Part shown: piece by piece, positions 51,885-64,000 of the stretch | Position numbering within the stretch: the first letter of the stretch is position 1 | Layout: each line of letters begins with the position of its first letter | Assembly: GCA_949825025.1 (NCBI GenBank) | Contig: OX463781.1 | Span: 24,629,047-24,693,046, forward strand | Direction: 5' to 3' | Source: Siphlonurus alternatus | Taxonomy: Eukaryota > Arthropoda > Insecta > Ephemeroptera > Siphlonuridae | Length of the DNA: 64,000 bases | Notes under the pieces: model-generated | Databases searched by the model: none | The model's input: the letters and a program-made list of their open reading frames with translations, nothing else | What the model was told of the DNA's origin: nothing | Position numbers and translations under genes: made by a program

Positions 51885-53039
51885 CAGGGGCGTAGACAAG
51901 GGGGGGGTTTTGGGTGTTATAACCCCCCCCTTGAGAGCTGAACCTTAGTAAATTTTAAGGGAAAAATAACAAAAAATGGTACTCGACGGATACGATTTAG
52001 CTAAAATTTTATGAAAAATTTTCTTAAAAAAAAAAACTTTAAAAATTTATATCCCCGAAACACATTGTTAATACATCTTTAATTTTTTTAAAATCGGTCT
52101 ACAATATTATGATTATTTAGGTATGGTATAATTCTATTGTGATAATTATATTATGTAGTATTCATTATTAAGTTATTTTTGTTTTTGTATACGAAAAGAT
52201 GCACTATAAAGACAACAATTTAAAGTATAAAAAATGTTGAAAACATTCCCCGCATGATGTTCAGCATAACAATAAAAATTATATATAGTATTTTATTATT
52301 TTTTAATTAATTATATAGGTATTATAGGTATATTACATCTTGCAATTGCTAGTTTCATTGTCTCATGTAAGTCATATGTATAATACTGTACGTATATATT
52401 TAAATTTATTATTGAAGTTAAAAAAATCCGATTTTTAAATGTATTAATTTTACAGTATACTTAATGTAATGAATTGATTTTCCTGTTTTGAAAATTTAAA
52501 TATAAATATTTTTTCTTGCTCGTACATTAGCTAGTACATCGTCTTAAAATGTGGTCTATTTTTTTATAAGAAAAAATACTGTAGTGACAAAAATATTGTA
52601 ACTACATAATTAACGATTTACAAATATAAGAAATTTGCTGCAACTTTTCATCGAAAAAAATTATAGTCCACGTCCCTTTTTCAAAAAAATCGCGCACCAT
52701 GAAACTAATAAAAATAATATAAAAGTGGTTATTAGATGAATTACTTGATTTAACTAAAATTATTTACTCAAAGCTTTATTTATTACGTTAGTGCATGTAC
52801 AATATTGAAAAGAAATTAAAAAAATGGGATGCAAAAAATATAAAAATATTGCATCAGGCCATACATCCTCTATAATAGTATTTTTTAATAATTTTACCCT
52901 AAAAAAGGGGCGTGTCCTTAAAAAAATCGCGCCTGCGGCGGGCTATTGGGGGGCTACGCCCCCCAAACCCCCCGGTGGGATATTCTCAATCTTTATCTTC
53001 AAGAACCCCCCCCTTGAACAAATCCTGGCTACGCCACTG
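51885..53039. mobile_element. hAT-like non-autonomous element with 8-bp target duplication
   Basis: The 1,155-bp element starts CAGGGGCGTAGACAAGG and ends TGGCTACGCCACTG. It is flanked on both sides by the identical octamer ACAGAATG (51877-51884 and 53040-53047). An 8-bp duplication with CAGNGGCGTAG termini fits the hAT superfamily. Next to both ends are C- or G-run segments (CCCCCCCTTGA and similar) that pair with each other. The interior is AT-rich with no transposase frame; the 74-codon frame at 52824-53048 is incidental. Confidence 0.88.
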
Positions 53040-53652
53040 ACAGAATGAACGTATATTGTTTACTGACCTTCAAATGCTATCTTCCCATGTGGAATTTCTG
53101 GTGGTGATGGAAAAGTACAATAACAGCATTTATTTAATTTTCATCAAAAAACAAGAATTATAGCCATATAATTTAAGTATTTGATTGCAATAAAAAAAAA
53201 AAAAAATGCATCTTACTATGCATCAGTATAATTATATTATAGTCTTTTCTTATTTTATTGTATTTTTCACTGCTGCAATGCTGGCAACAGAAAAAGAAAA
53301 CAAAAATATAGTTACGTAATTAATGAATTAATGAGTTGTTTAATTATTTGTTGTAATTGAAAGCTTGAATAAGCAATACGGACTGCCTTCTTTACAGTTT
53401 GTGTATGCTAATTTATGCAGAAGGTATTACAGCATAGAGTTTTTCTTTTTAAATTTTGTGGCCATTATTTTTTTTATAAAACAATGTAAGCGTTAACGTT
53501 ACCACTGCATAGACTGTGTCTGTGTACTCTTTTTATTTTCCCCCAATATTACAATTTTCCACCTCTCTGTCTAACGTTAGGTTTGTCCCGATATGTATTT
53601 ATAATATTTATATTGTACAGTTTTATTCCTGCAGAACATGAAGTTTATAGAT

Positions 53653-53654
<2 letters not shown>

Positions 53655-53709
<55 letters not shown>
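53655..53709. repeat. (TA)n microsatellite
   Basis: About 26 TA units, 160 bp upstream of the coding exon at 53872. Confidence 0.95.
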
Positions 53710-53711
<2 letters not shown>

Positions 53712-53871
53712 TATAGAATATACTACTGTATATGTACAGCTAATAACAACGTGCGGCTTAGCAGTGCACATTGAAAGTCGGCTAAATTGCATTTCTCGTG
53801 TCAACGTGCAATGAAACTAAAATGGGAACGAGTAGATTGCATCGATTGTAAGACTGCATGTTTTGTTCCAG

Positions 53872-54031
53872 ATGCAAAACAACCAGGTGACTCCTGAGGA
53901 GACTGTCGTGGGGAGCACGGGGGCGGTCGTGGTGGCAGAGACTCCGGCCCCGGGCTCTGCGGTCACCATCCACAAGACCGAGCTCGCACCCAGGTCATCC
54001 AGGAACGACTACCGTCATTCCATTATAGGAG
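53872..54031 (+). CDS. First coding exon of an unidentified protein (partial gene)
   Basis: A pyrimidine-rich acceptor (TTTTGTTCCAG) is followed at once by ATG, and 53 codons plus one base run to a donor, GGAG then GTAGG, at 54031/54032. The peptide begins MQNNQVTPEETVVGSTG and ends RNDYRHSIIG. It is rich in Val, Thr, Ala and Pro, with no signal peptide or membrane segment. Local GC content and CpG density are far above the flanks, supporting coding use. The remaining exons lie beyond the window or were not recognised. The phase-1 end and the long flanking introns suit a developmental regulator, but I cannot name the family. The minus-strand frame here is a shadow. Confidence 0.6.
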
Positions 54032-54654
54032 GTAGGAAAACATTTTTTATCTAGGAAAAATAGGACATCGAACACGTTTATATCAGAGAACCGGGGAGTT
54101 CAAGTATCCAATAATTTTAGATTTTAGTATGACATTTTACATTTTGTTGAGCTTCTCCATAATAATGATTTATCCTGACAGTGTTGCATTCTATAACGTT
54201 AACTGTTGGTGTCAAAATGTAAAGTCTTAACATCAAAACGTGATAGATAACATATGATGCAAATCAGCTATAAAAATAATACAAATTTAATCGAGTATAT
54301 ATATGTGTAAATTTATTTCTAACTTTGAGCTGCAGGGTAATTTCTTTTTGTTTGTTTTAATTCTAATTATTAAATATAACAGATATTTTAACCACTTTAT
54401 TCGTACCACCTATACATATTTCCCTATCATAAATAATTCATAATAGTTATATTCAGAACAAACTCTACTGTATAATTATTCACTGTTTAAAATAATGTTT
54501 TAAAACAAATGCATTATTATACAAATAATACATATTTATAAGCAATATTACATGTATAGCATGTCTCTAATATTAAGCAATAACAAATATAATAATATAT
54601 ATTTTCCAACACGCGAGAAGCATTGTTCATTGTATGTGAGCAGTTATATAATAA

Positions 54655-54778
54655 TTGTCCGGTTCCCTGGACGGCGGCCATGAACGGGCGCCTGCTGTTC
54701 AGGCACGTAGGCATCCCGCAACACACGCGCGCTCGAAGGGTTGCGAAGCGCGAGGAGACTGCGGTCATCGCAACCGTT
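54655..54778. other. GC-rich island, possible exon, unassigned
   Basis: About 120 bp of GC-rich sequence (CCTGGACGGCGGCCATGAAC to GGTCATCGCAACC) followed by a T run. Both strands are open across it in at least one frame. No acceptor/donor pair in phase with the exon at 53872 is obvious, so I do not join it. Exon, regulatory element and repeat fragment all remain possible. Confidence 0.25.
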
Positions 54779-55029
54779 TTTTTTTTTTTTTTTTACAGAT
54801 ATAAATAATATAATGTCCCCTGAATTACATATATATACACATATATTTATTTATTTTACATAGTAATCTTTACGTATGCCTCTAGCGTATAGAAGCTGCA
54901 TGAAGTGATTCATTATGCATAATGTAAACCGCATACAAACACCAGCGTTTTCCCGTGACTATATCTACATTGTCTTTGAACTTTTTTCAGGCGTATTCCA
55001 AGATTTATTAAGATATGTTTGTCAGATAT

Positions 55030-55262
55030 GAGGTCGAGCGTGGCGCAGTGCATTGACCAGTTCTCGTTAGATCACCGTAGTCATTAGTCAAGCAACGTCG
55101 TTCGTGGTTAGTACTTGGATAGGTAACCGTTTCAAGTAAAAATTATGTGGCTCGATCCCTCCCTGGGGTAAATACATCTCGCTTTCCATGCACCCAGTGC
55201 ATGCAGTGATGCACTTGTGTGTGGTTCCACAGGCTTTGGACATCACTTTGGTCCATTGAGAA
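55030..55262 (+). mobile_element. 5S rRNA-derived SINE, copy 2 (diverged)
   Basis: On the plus strand: GTGGCGCAGTGCATTGACC, CTCGTTAGATCACCG, AGTCAAGCAACGTCG and GGTTAGTACTTGGATAGG, the last being the 5S C-box region. A short duplication (GTCATTA) interrupts the middle. The body shares CTGGGGTAAA and GGCTTTGGACATCACTT with copy 1 at 20161-20566. It lies in the presumed intron after 54031. Confidence 0.85.
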
Positions 55263-58200
55263 AAAATATATAGAGGTGTCTGAAAAAAAAAATTATTTGT
55301 AAAAAAAATATATATAGTTCACTCTGTGTATATTTTTGATTACATATAGTTTGTTATATTTCATTAGGAAATTCAATAAAAATCCAATAGAAAAAGAATA
55401 ATGTTGAACTTTTAAAGAGAGAAGAAATTGAATTAATTATTTACTGTGAATGCTGATTATTTAAATCACATGCTTTGCTCAATAAATTTATACTAATATT
55501 TTTTACGTGCTAATTTGAGCGTAAAATATTTTATTGGAAATTGAAATGGTATATATTACACTGTATAAAATAAAAAAAGCAACGGCAACAAAAAAAAAAT
55601 TCATCGTGTGAAAAACTTTTCGTTTTACCAATGTAATTACCAATGTAATTTGTACACATCAATAAGTCATGCTATTCAAGAGCATGAACCAGATACAAAC
55701 ATTTTTCTCCGGTATAACCACCCTTTGAATTCTGAATTGTAAAATTGTCTCGTATATAACTTATATAACTACAGTAAAATATATTTATACATTATAATGT
55801 ATGTTTTCTTTAATATATATATATATATATATGTGTGTGTGTATATTTGAAAAAATTTCACAAAGCTTTTGTACTATAATAGAATAAAATATAATATCAT
55901 GTATACTATATATTTATTATATAATATATGTGCATTGAATTTTATAACATAGAATCTGTAGTACTATAAAATAATTTTAACATCTAAAAGAACCTCAACT
56001 TGAAAACCTTCATATTGGTGAACAAAGCGTCTGAAAATTATTTTTACGCCATGTTTTGAGCTTAAGACTGTACATATTTTATTATGTATGTTATGCAAAT
56101 AAATTTATTATTTATGCTGCCATCTTTACAAATATTTAGTTTTTGTCAATGCTAACAAAGGAAATTAATGGTTGATTATAATTTACGATATTCGTCTTTA
56201 AAAACTCAAACCCAATTTAACCTTACTTTCTCATTCCATGCAACACAAAGTATAAACGTGAGAGGGACTTCACAGAACAATGTGTGGTAAAATAGTACAC
56301 GAAGCTCTGGATCAATACAGCTGGCTTGATATGCTTTTGTTCTATAGCATAATTTTAAGTATTAAAGTATTTTGTTTAGGGATGTTACTAAATTTAATCA
56401 AGATCAACATTCATTTCAATTCGTTTATTCAGTCAATGGTTGCACAACTACAACATGGATCACGACATTCATTCATACAATACATATATAATAATAATGA
56501 TAATAACAATTAAAATAAAAACATACTAAAATACATAACACATAACACAAAACATCAACGAAATAAATCCTATAATTATTAAATTCAAAATAGAATTATA
56601 ACAAATAATTTAATTAAAAAAAAAAAGCATTAGACAATATGTCTACTGGCAACTTATTACTGCAACACATTTTTACAGAAATTACTGAATACATTTCTTT
56701 ATCAATAAAAATGTTACTAAATTTTTTTTCTTAAATAGCTTTCCATTTTCCACCTCTCAAAGACATAGTGATAAAAAATCATAACTTTTGATAAGCAGAA
56801 CTTTTTCTAATATTTTTTTATATAACTTTATAAATAAACATTAACATAAACATAACATTAATGTAAAAAAACAGACAACATTTTCAATAGTTATTTAAGT
56901 TTATTTATTAAAATTTCAATTCCTCAATTTTAGTTATATATTTTAAATATGCAGTATTTGAGTGTACAATTTGAAATTTTACCCAACCCAAAGATGCAGA
57001 TTTGAGTTTAATTGTTAATAAAATATTAAAAATTGCTTTTCAATGCAAATTTCAATTTTAACACTTAAAAAGTAAATTAAATTTCTATAATTGTTAAAAA
57101 AAAACTCTTCTGATTTTAAGTGGGAGGGAAAGACAAATTTCCAACAATTTTTGGTTTCAGTGTCATTTTTTGCGACAACATGCAATTTTTTATTACTATA
57201 CTGTATTGGACGAAACATAGACAAAATTTACAAACATGTAACTCGCATAATATTAATTTTATAAAAAAAAAAATTAATTGAGAAACAAAAATAGTTTTCC
57301 GTCAAAGAACACAAGAAATGAATTGCTGCTGAGTGTCATGCGCGTGGAAATCACACCGTATTATATTTTGATGCAACGTTCATTCGTTTACCGCAGTAAA
57401 ATGTATACTGTGTAATACTGCTGGAAAAGATAATTATATCCTAATAATTCCTTTGAGTTGAACGCTGCAATACATTTTAACAGTACTATTGAAGTAAACA
57501 TGTTAGGAAGTTTTGGCTTACATTTTAATAAGAGCAAATTGCAGTTTTGAAGCCTTAAAATAAATAATTTAAATGCATTGTTTCATGTTTATACGTAAAT
57601 AATTAAAAAAATTAATTTTAACATATTTAATATGTTATTGCATGCTTGAACAAATTCAATCGATTCAATTTACTTTTAAGCACGCGGTGATTTTTAAAAA
57701 TAAAATATTTAAATGCACGTTGTCTAACTGTTAACTGTTGATGTGTATAAACAAATAAGCTGCCAAAGTGCTGAGCATCATAATGTTTGCTTTTTACCAC
57801 CCGAAGTTTCATTACTTTCTGTTCGTATTTTATTTATTGCAAAGTATGATGTATTTATTGTTGTGTATAGTAAATAAATTACAACAAATTGACTTTACTA
57901 TTAATATAAATAATTTAAATTTAATGCGAAATAATTGAGTAAAATTACGATAGTATAATAGAAAGTAAAAGACATAGATATAATATTATTTTAGTAATAA
58001 TAACATGTCATTTTATATATTTAAATCGATTAATTATTAATAATAATTAAATAATATTGTAATAAGACCTAATTACTGATATAAATAATGAGTCCAGCTT
58101 TCATTTCAATTAATCATAATTCATTTTAAATTAAAATTTAAAATTAAAATGACAAACACGTTCATGTCATGATTTTTCAGTTATAAAGTAAAGCAAGGAA

Positions 58201-58279
58201 TGTTTTAATCTCTATATGGTATCTATAGGTTGGATGATACAATGTTAACTAAAGTGATTGTGTTTTGTGAACAGTATTT
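55263..58279. other. Probable intron, AT-rich, nothing identified
   Basis: No exon or bounded mobile element supported. Confidence 0.45.
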
Positions 58280-58610
58280 CATTTCCCGTCATCTTCACAT
58301 GCACTCGTATACGCACGTCTACACTCATAATATACGTTAACTCAATATTGGTTCGTCAATAGGTCACAAACACTTGACATTAAGCTTCTTCTGCTCTGCA
58401 GCTAGAAGAGAGAAAGAGAGAGAGAGAGAGTTCACGTAACCGATCGATCGGACGTGGAGTGGCGCGAGGTTGCTGGCTGCCTGCTGGTGTCCATGGCAAC
58501 GCAGCATCCAAGCACCATGGCTCACAATGATGCCTCCGTAATATATAAAATACGCTTCAACACGTGCCACGGTAGTTCTATTCCGTTTGATTGATGAGGA
58601 AATAACAAAC
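58280..58610. promoter_or_regulatory. GC-richer block with an RFX X-box-like site
   Basis: Within a long AT-rich region, 58430-58580 is GC-rich and contains GTGTCCATGGCAAC (58487-58500), close to the X-box consensus of RFX factors. It also has GATCGATCG repeats, a second CCATGG at 58516-58521, and CACGTGCCACGG at 58561. A short AG microsatellite precedes it. This may be an intronic enhancer or alternative promoter. The minus-strand 68-codon frame here has no recognisable motif. Confidence 0.35.
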
Positions 58611-59404
58611 TTACTTCTAAAAAATATGAATATGAATTTTTGTACTCTTAGAAATAATTTAGAAATCTGACTGTAATAGATCGTTATAATATTTTATCAT
58701 ATACATAAGTACAAGGTGTTCCACGATTCGCTTATTTTTTATAAATTATTTATATAAATTTTGTATCGAAGGGTCGTTTATGGAGCTTCTAAATTTTGTA
58801 CCCTGATATAGCCGAGATATTATACATTTGTTTATGTGTGGTCAAGTTGAGATTATTATTTTTATTTTTTTAGTCCTTCTGGTGGTAGCAAACTCAAAAA
58901 TGGATTTCTCTTTTAAGGGTATATAAACAAAATTGGAACAAAAATTTTAATCAATGTACCGCATTTTTTTTATGTGTAAATCAACCTTCTACATACATAT
59001 ATCCATTGTTGTTGTTTTAATTTTTAACAAAACAACAATTAATAAGTAAATGGACTCTAATAATAATACATCAATTAATAAAATTATATTTTTTTCCAAC
59101 GTTGTCATTCAATCACGCTTCATTTTTACCCTAGAAATAGTTCTTCAATTTTCAAAATCAATTTACATTTAAAAATGTTGAATTCAGAGATATAAAATTC
59201 ATTTCTCCCTTTACTTTTTAAATAATTTGACAAGGTTATTTATGCTTAAAATTTAATAAAAATTTAAAAATGGACTTTTACCTTAACCGATAATGTAATT
59301 ATTCTCTTGTTGTTTATAATATACTGTCAACAATGTACAATATTTCACATTGCTTGCTTCATCAGCGTTTGTCTTACTTTGTTTGACTTTGACTTACTGA
59401 AGAG

Positions 59405-60097
59405 AATAGACGACTTGCAAAACCCCACTTTTAGCAAAAAGTAAACAAAAAAAAGTGACCCCCAGTTCATTGTTGTTTTGATTATGTGTATAAATTTTGC
59501 TTATACCTTGGACCTTATGGGAAATTGACTATTTTTACACACAGATTTCAATATGTTACAAACCTACGATTCTAAATATAAAAATATCACCATGCAGAAT
59601 CTGCAGTTTTTGGCCATTTATAATGCTGAAATGCGTATCAGAAGAAGTTTTCTTTACTTTAATATGGTAAATTTTATATGATACCAAATCAGCCAATTGC
59701 ATGGGGGAAGATGCGTAACCAAGGAAGCCTCCAGATTGTTGATTATTGCAACAGTTAAAATCAACAAACTGGAGATTGCCTAGTTACGTATCTTCCCCCA
59801 TGCAATTGGCTGATTTGGTATCATATAAAATTTATCATATTAAAGTAAAGAAAACTTCTTCTGATACGCATTTCATGCAGCATTATAAATGACCAAAAAC
59901 TGTAGATTCTGGTGATATTTTTATATTTAGAATCGTAGGTTTGTAACATATTGAAATTTGTGTGTGAAAATCGTCAATTTCCCATAAGATCCAATGTATA
60001 AGTAAAATTTGTACACATAATCAAAACAACAATGAACTGGGGGTCACTTTTTTTTGTTTACATTTTGCTAAAAATGGGGTTTTGCAAGTCGTCTATT
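59405..60097. mobile_element. 693-bp near-perfect palindrome type E
   Basis: AATAGACGACTTGCAAAACC at 59405 is mirrored at the right end by GGTTTTGCAAGTCGTCTATT (60078-60097). The arms of about 330 bp pair almost throughout (GTGACCCCCAGTTCATTGTT, CTACGATTCTAAATATAAAA, TACCAAATCAGCCAATTGCA) around a loop at about 59740-59765. No TTAA or other obvious target duplication. Non-coding. Confidence 0.93.
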
Positions 60098-61018
<921 letters not shown>

Positions 61019-61096
61019 TATTAAATTGGGATGAGGCATACATGACCAAAATATGTCAATTGCCCTAAAATACCAATCAATCCCTACCATTATATA

Positions 61097-61150
61097 CCCC
61101 GCCGCGAGCTGTAAGCTCTTTTTAGGGGTGCATCCTTGTAAAAAAAAAAA
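61097..61150 (-). repeat. Dispersed repeat fragment, inverted copy of 1321-1370
   Basis: The reverse complement reads ACAAGGATGCACCCCTAAAA and continues GAGCTTACAGCTCGCGGCGG, as at the left edge of the window, again near a TA microsatellite. Confidence 0.6.
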
Positions 61151-62003
61151 TCACATATTGAATTGAAGAATTGAAACGTCTTAAATTTTTACTGTGCTCG
61201 TTAGAGCTTTTCTATTTAGTGATTTCATAACTGTATAGGCTTCTAGCTGCTCGTTGTTTGTATCAAACGGTACTACATCGAACTACGCTTAACACTGAAA
61301 ATGAAAAAGTTAGACTTCATCTCGCGAACAGATATTATAAACAATGGTTTGGTTCGTTACAATCATTGCGAGCAGTTTTGATGCAATTTGGAAGTTAATG
61401 CACATGCAGCATAAAATAAAAAATCATTTCATCTCATTGTAAATAGCGAATTGATTATAAAGTATATAATTTTTATTATGTTATTTTCTAAGCCTTTGAA
61501 CTTTGAATGCTTAAAACGTCAGTTTGACAAATATATAATAATATAGCATAATAATATATAATATAATGTCAAAACAGACCTTTGTGTTTGTTGTTTGAGG
61601 TTCTTTTTTCTCACCGTTTTTATTGGATATGTATGTTCTTGGTAAATTCCTCGGAATATTGTTATTTCATTATTAATATTATTTTTGTCTGCAAGAAACC
61701 TAAACCATGACAGAGTTCAATACAATAGCGTTATTTTTCTTTTATTCGATCAAGAATTTAAATATTTTTTACTTTGATTAAAAAAAATCATTTCAAAGTG
61801 AATTTTCTTTCGAGGGGGAAAAATATAAAAAGCACAAAACCACAAGCTATTTTTGGAAATTTGGGCTTATCCAACATTTTTTCCCAGTTTTTATCATCAT
61901 AGGGCTTCAAATTTTAATTCATACTTAATATGACAATTTTAATATAGAATTTCTGTTGCATGAAATTTAATTTTGGCAAAAACTGCTAGAAGGAAACTCA
62001 ATG
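61151..62003. other. Probable intron, AT-rich, nothing identified
   Basis: No feature supported. Confidence 0.45.
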
Positions 62004-62286
62004 GAGGCTTCAAGTGATGCGCTTTCGCTGCGCAACTGTTTGTCGCTAAGGTCCATCTTGCACTTGAAAATGAAGCAAAGTGTTTTTTTAACTTTTCTCG
62101 GTTATAAATCAAGTAAAAAATCTAAATCTTGAATTATCTACTTTATTTTTCAGTTTGGACCAAAGCTCCGTAAAGGAATTTTCCCTGAAAAATCTTATTC
62201 TAGGTGAAAAAACGAATTCACGTTTTTTTTACATATGTTTGGTATAGCGGGTGGGATCACCGAAAAATCAGCTGACTTGAAGCCTC
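62004..62286. mobile_element. Small MITE, GAGGCTTCAAGT termini
   Basis: GAGGCTTCAAGT (62004-62015) is mirrored by ACTTGAAGCCTC (62275-62286). Just inside the left end is a short GCGCTTTCGCTGCGCAAC palindromic run. About 283 bp, no coding frame, no clear target duplication. Confidence 0.6.
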
Positions 62287-63012
62287 TATTAGAGCAATAA
62301 AAATTTCTCTCCACGTAAAAGCTTGGTGACATTTTTATTTAACTTTACCGCGTATAATAATATTTTATATTTCTTCACTTCAACTCGAAAAAAATGAAAA
62401 CCCACAGTTTAAAATCAGGTGAAAAATTTGAACCAATTCGAAATACTTCTAATAATTCGTATTGTTGTAAAGAATTTATTTCTTTATTATTTATCTTTTC
62501 ACAATAAAACAGAATAAGTAATATCTTACCCCATATTTGTTATGTATTTTAATTATAGTACTACCGTCTCTTTTATTGTTAAAATTCATTGTAAATTTCA
62601 ACATTGAAGAATTCATTAAAGCTGTATAAATGAATTATGCTTTACTAATATTTTTCATTCAAACAGATTTTTTATAATAAAATAAATTATCCCTGAGGCT
62701 CGATAATCTCTGTATGTGACGTAAATTAAATTTAATCTATCGATTATGATTATGTGTACGTATTACGATAGTGCTTACTGACTGACAGCTATTTAATGAC
62801 ATTTTGATGCAAAGAGCGTTAAAATTGATTTTCCTTTTATTCGTGGCGTAAAACAAAATGTCATAAAAATTTACAGAAAAAAAAAATGTATGGATGCAAA
62901 TTAAAAATACAATATGAATATAACGACAGCAGTGTGTCACATGAAAGCAATTCTTGGCATTGGTTAACATTTTAACCAATCATATTTTTCCTTATATATA
63001 TTTTACCACCAA
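62287..63012. other. Probable intron, AT-rich, nothing identified
   Basis: No feature supported. Confidence 0.45.
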
Positions 63013-63310
63013 AAACCGAATTCGGGCAAAAGCCGAAAAAAATGAGCAAAACTAGTTTTGAGCATCAAGTTAAGCTCAAAACCCGAAGTAATCGATTATT
63101 TCGGGTTTTGAGCTTAACTTGATGCTCAAAACTAGTTTTGCTCAAGTCGAAATGAGCAAAACCCGATGAAGACTTTTACATCGGCTTTTGTTCATTCCCA
63201 TTTGAACAAAACTAGTTTTGCGTATCAAGTTATGATCAAAACCCGAAGTAATATTTTATTTCGGCTTTTGAGCACAATTTGTGCAAAACTAGTTTTGCTC
63301 ATTTTTCAAA
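63013..63310. repeat. Cluster of CAAAACTAGTTTTG palindromes and nested hairpins
   Basis: The 14-bp perfect palindrome CAAAACTAGTTTTG occurs at 63047-63060, 63127-63140, 63207-63220 and 63284-63297, about every 80 bp. The first two lie in a larger perfect palindrome of about 46-bp arms (63045-63142) centred near ATCGATTATT. Interleaved are CAAAACCCGAAGTAAT and ATTTCGGCTTTTG words, themselves inverted. A further half copy, GAGCAAAACTAGTT, closes the window at 63987-64000, so the structure probably continues or has a partner end outside. Confidence 0.8.
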
Positions 63311-63986
63311 GACAATTTATTTTTTATTTTGAATTTGAGGATCTGATGAATTTGAGGGGGAGGGCATCCCCAAGGAACGTTATGGCTGTTGTAAAATCTG
63401 TGAATTCTGATCAATTGTACCAACTTGCAAACTGAAAATGGAATTTTCAGCAAGTTATATTGTAGAAATGAATTTCAGGCTGCTGAAGAGAAATTTATTG
63501 AGTTGAGTGATGTGCCACAATTAAGATAAGGAAATTTCTTTACGTTCTGCAGCAGCATTGGTTTCAAATTCAAAGCAAGGGTTTATATTTTGTAACTGCA
63601 GAAAAGGGTAAGATACGTGTCGTCTAGGTCCTGTAGCTGTCTAAAGAATAAACTAAAATATAATTTATATAATTACAAGTGTCTCAACAGCAGTGCCTGC
63701 AGAAACAAGTAACGACAAGGGAAGCAGAATTACTGTATTAACCTAGTACACACAGACTATTATCTTACAGATAATTATTTACTTATTGATGAGTTGCATG
63801 CTTAATTTGACTGCAATGAAATTTATTTTTATACTGGAATTTAAATTAAAGCTTGATTATGTAGACATACATATTTGGTCTGATTAGTAATTTAATTACA
63901 ATAATAAAGGTGAAAAAAAATAATAAACAATAGCTCTTTTTATGAACACTTTTCGACATTTTATTTATATGTTTTATTTTTAAAAT
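63311..63986. other. Sequence between palindrome cluster and window edge
   Basis: An open frame of 89 codons starts in the palindrome cluster (63166-63435) but shows no domain. The region is bounded on both sides by the same GAGCAAAACTAGTT motif and may be the interior of a mobile element whose left end is the cluster. Confidence 0.35.
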
Positions 63987-64000
63987 GAGCAAAACTAGTT

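Noticed and set aside
55030..55150. A genuine 5S rRNA gene
   Set aside because: Only internal-promoter segments match 5S rRNA; the outer stem is absent, and the downstream body is shared with the copy at 20161-20566, as expected of a SINE.
63013..63310. CRISPR-like array because of regular spacing
   Set aside because: The genome is eukaryotic, the units are palindromes in alternating orientation, and the spacers are themselves repetitive.

Overview
This window looks like an arthropod nuclear genome. It is very AT-rich, with spliced genes, GT-AG introns, many microsatellites and a dense load of small transposable elements. The arthropod call rests on the UDP-glucose dehydrogenase protein, which resembles insect Sugarless more than the vertebrate enzyme through most of its length and at its C-terminus. 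I cannot separate crustacean, chelicerate or other lineages from the sequence alone.

Gene layout. (1) 4.5-19.7 kb, + strand: a complete Bloom syndrome-type RecQ helicase (BLM). I reconstruct it as 20 exons that join in frame to 1,652 residues, with helicase, RecQ-C-terminal and HRDC domains and an RGG-rich tail. (2) 24.1-29.0 kb, - strand: a complete UDP-glucose 6-dehydrogenase of 476 residues in 9 exons, tail-to-tail with BLM. (3) 32.3-36.5 kb, + strand: a complete KCTD9-type protein of 397 residues in 2 exons (ubiquitin-like N-terminus, BTB domain, pentapeptide repeats), head-to-head with UGDH across about 3.3 kb. (4) About 48.4 kb to the right edge, + strand: probably the 5' end of a fourth gene with long introns. 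It has a candidate non-coding first exon ending at 48811 and a first coding exon at 53872-54031; I do not recognise the product.

The three identified genes are housekeeping or signalling functions (recombination-intermediate processing, UDP-glucuronate supply, probable ubiquitin-ligase adaptor). Nothing in the sequence suggests they act together.

Mobile DNA. Introns and intergenic DNA hold many short inverted-repeat elements. Several are near-perfect palindromes of 360-760 bp, and a prominent set is bounded by TTAA (14027, 21539, 22255, 24963, 34895, 36964, 39546, 40981), as expected for non-autonomous piggyBac- or Kolobok-type elements. One element is nested inside another (22374 in 22255). 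There is a hAT-like element with a perfect 8-bp target duplication (51885-53039), two 5S rRNA-derived SINE copies, three fragments of a CR1/Jockey-type LINE, an unassigned 1.6-kb inverted-repeat element rich in ACGTAA, and a cluster of CAAAACTAGTTTTG palindromes at the right edge. The right third (about 41-64 kb) is AT-rich with few GC-rich islands, which may be regulatory.

I see no convincing undescribed multi-gene system. The most unusual material is the TTAA foldback family, the palindrome cluster at 63.0-64.0 kb, and N-terminal features of BLM: a PCNA-binding-like motif, a degenerate repeat array, and an upstream ORF whose stop overlaps the BLM start.
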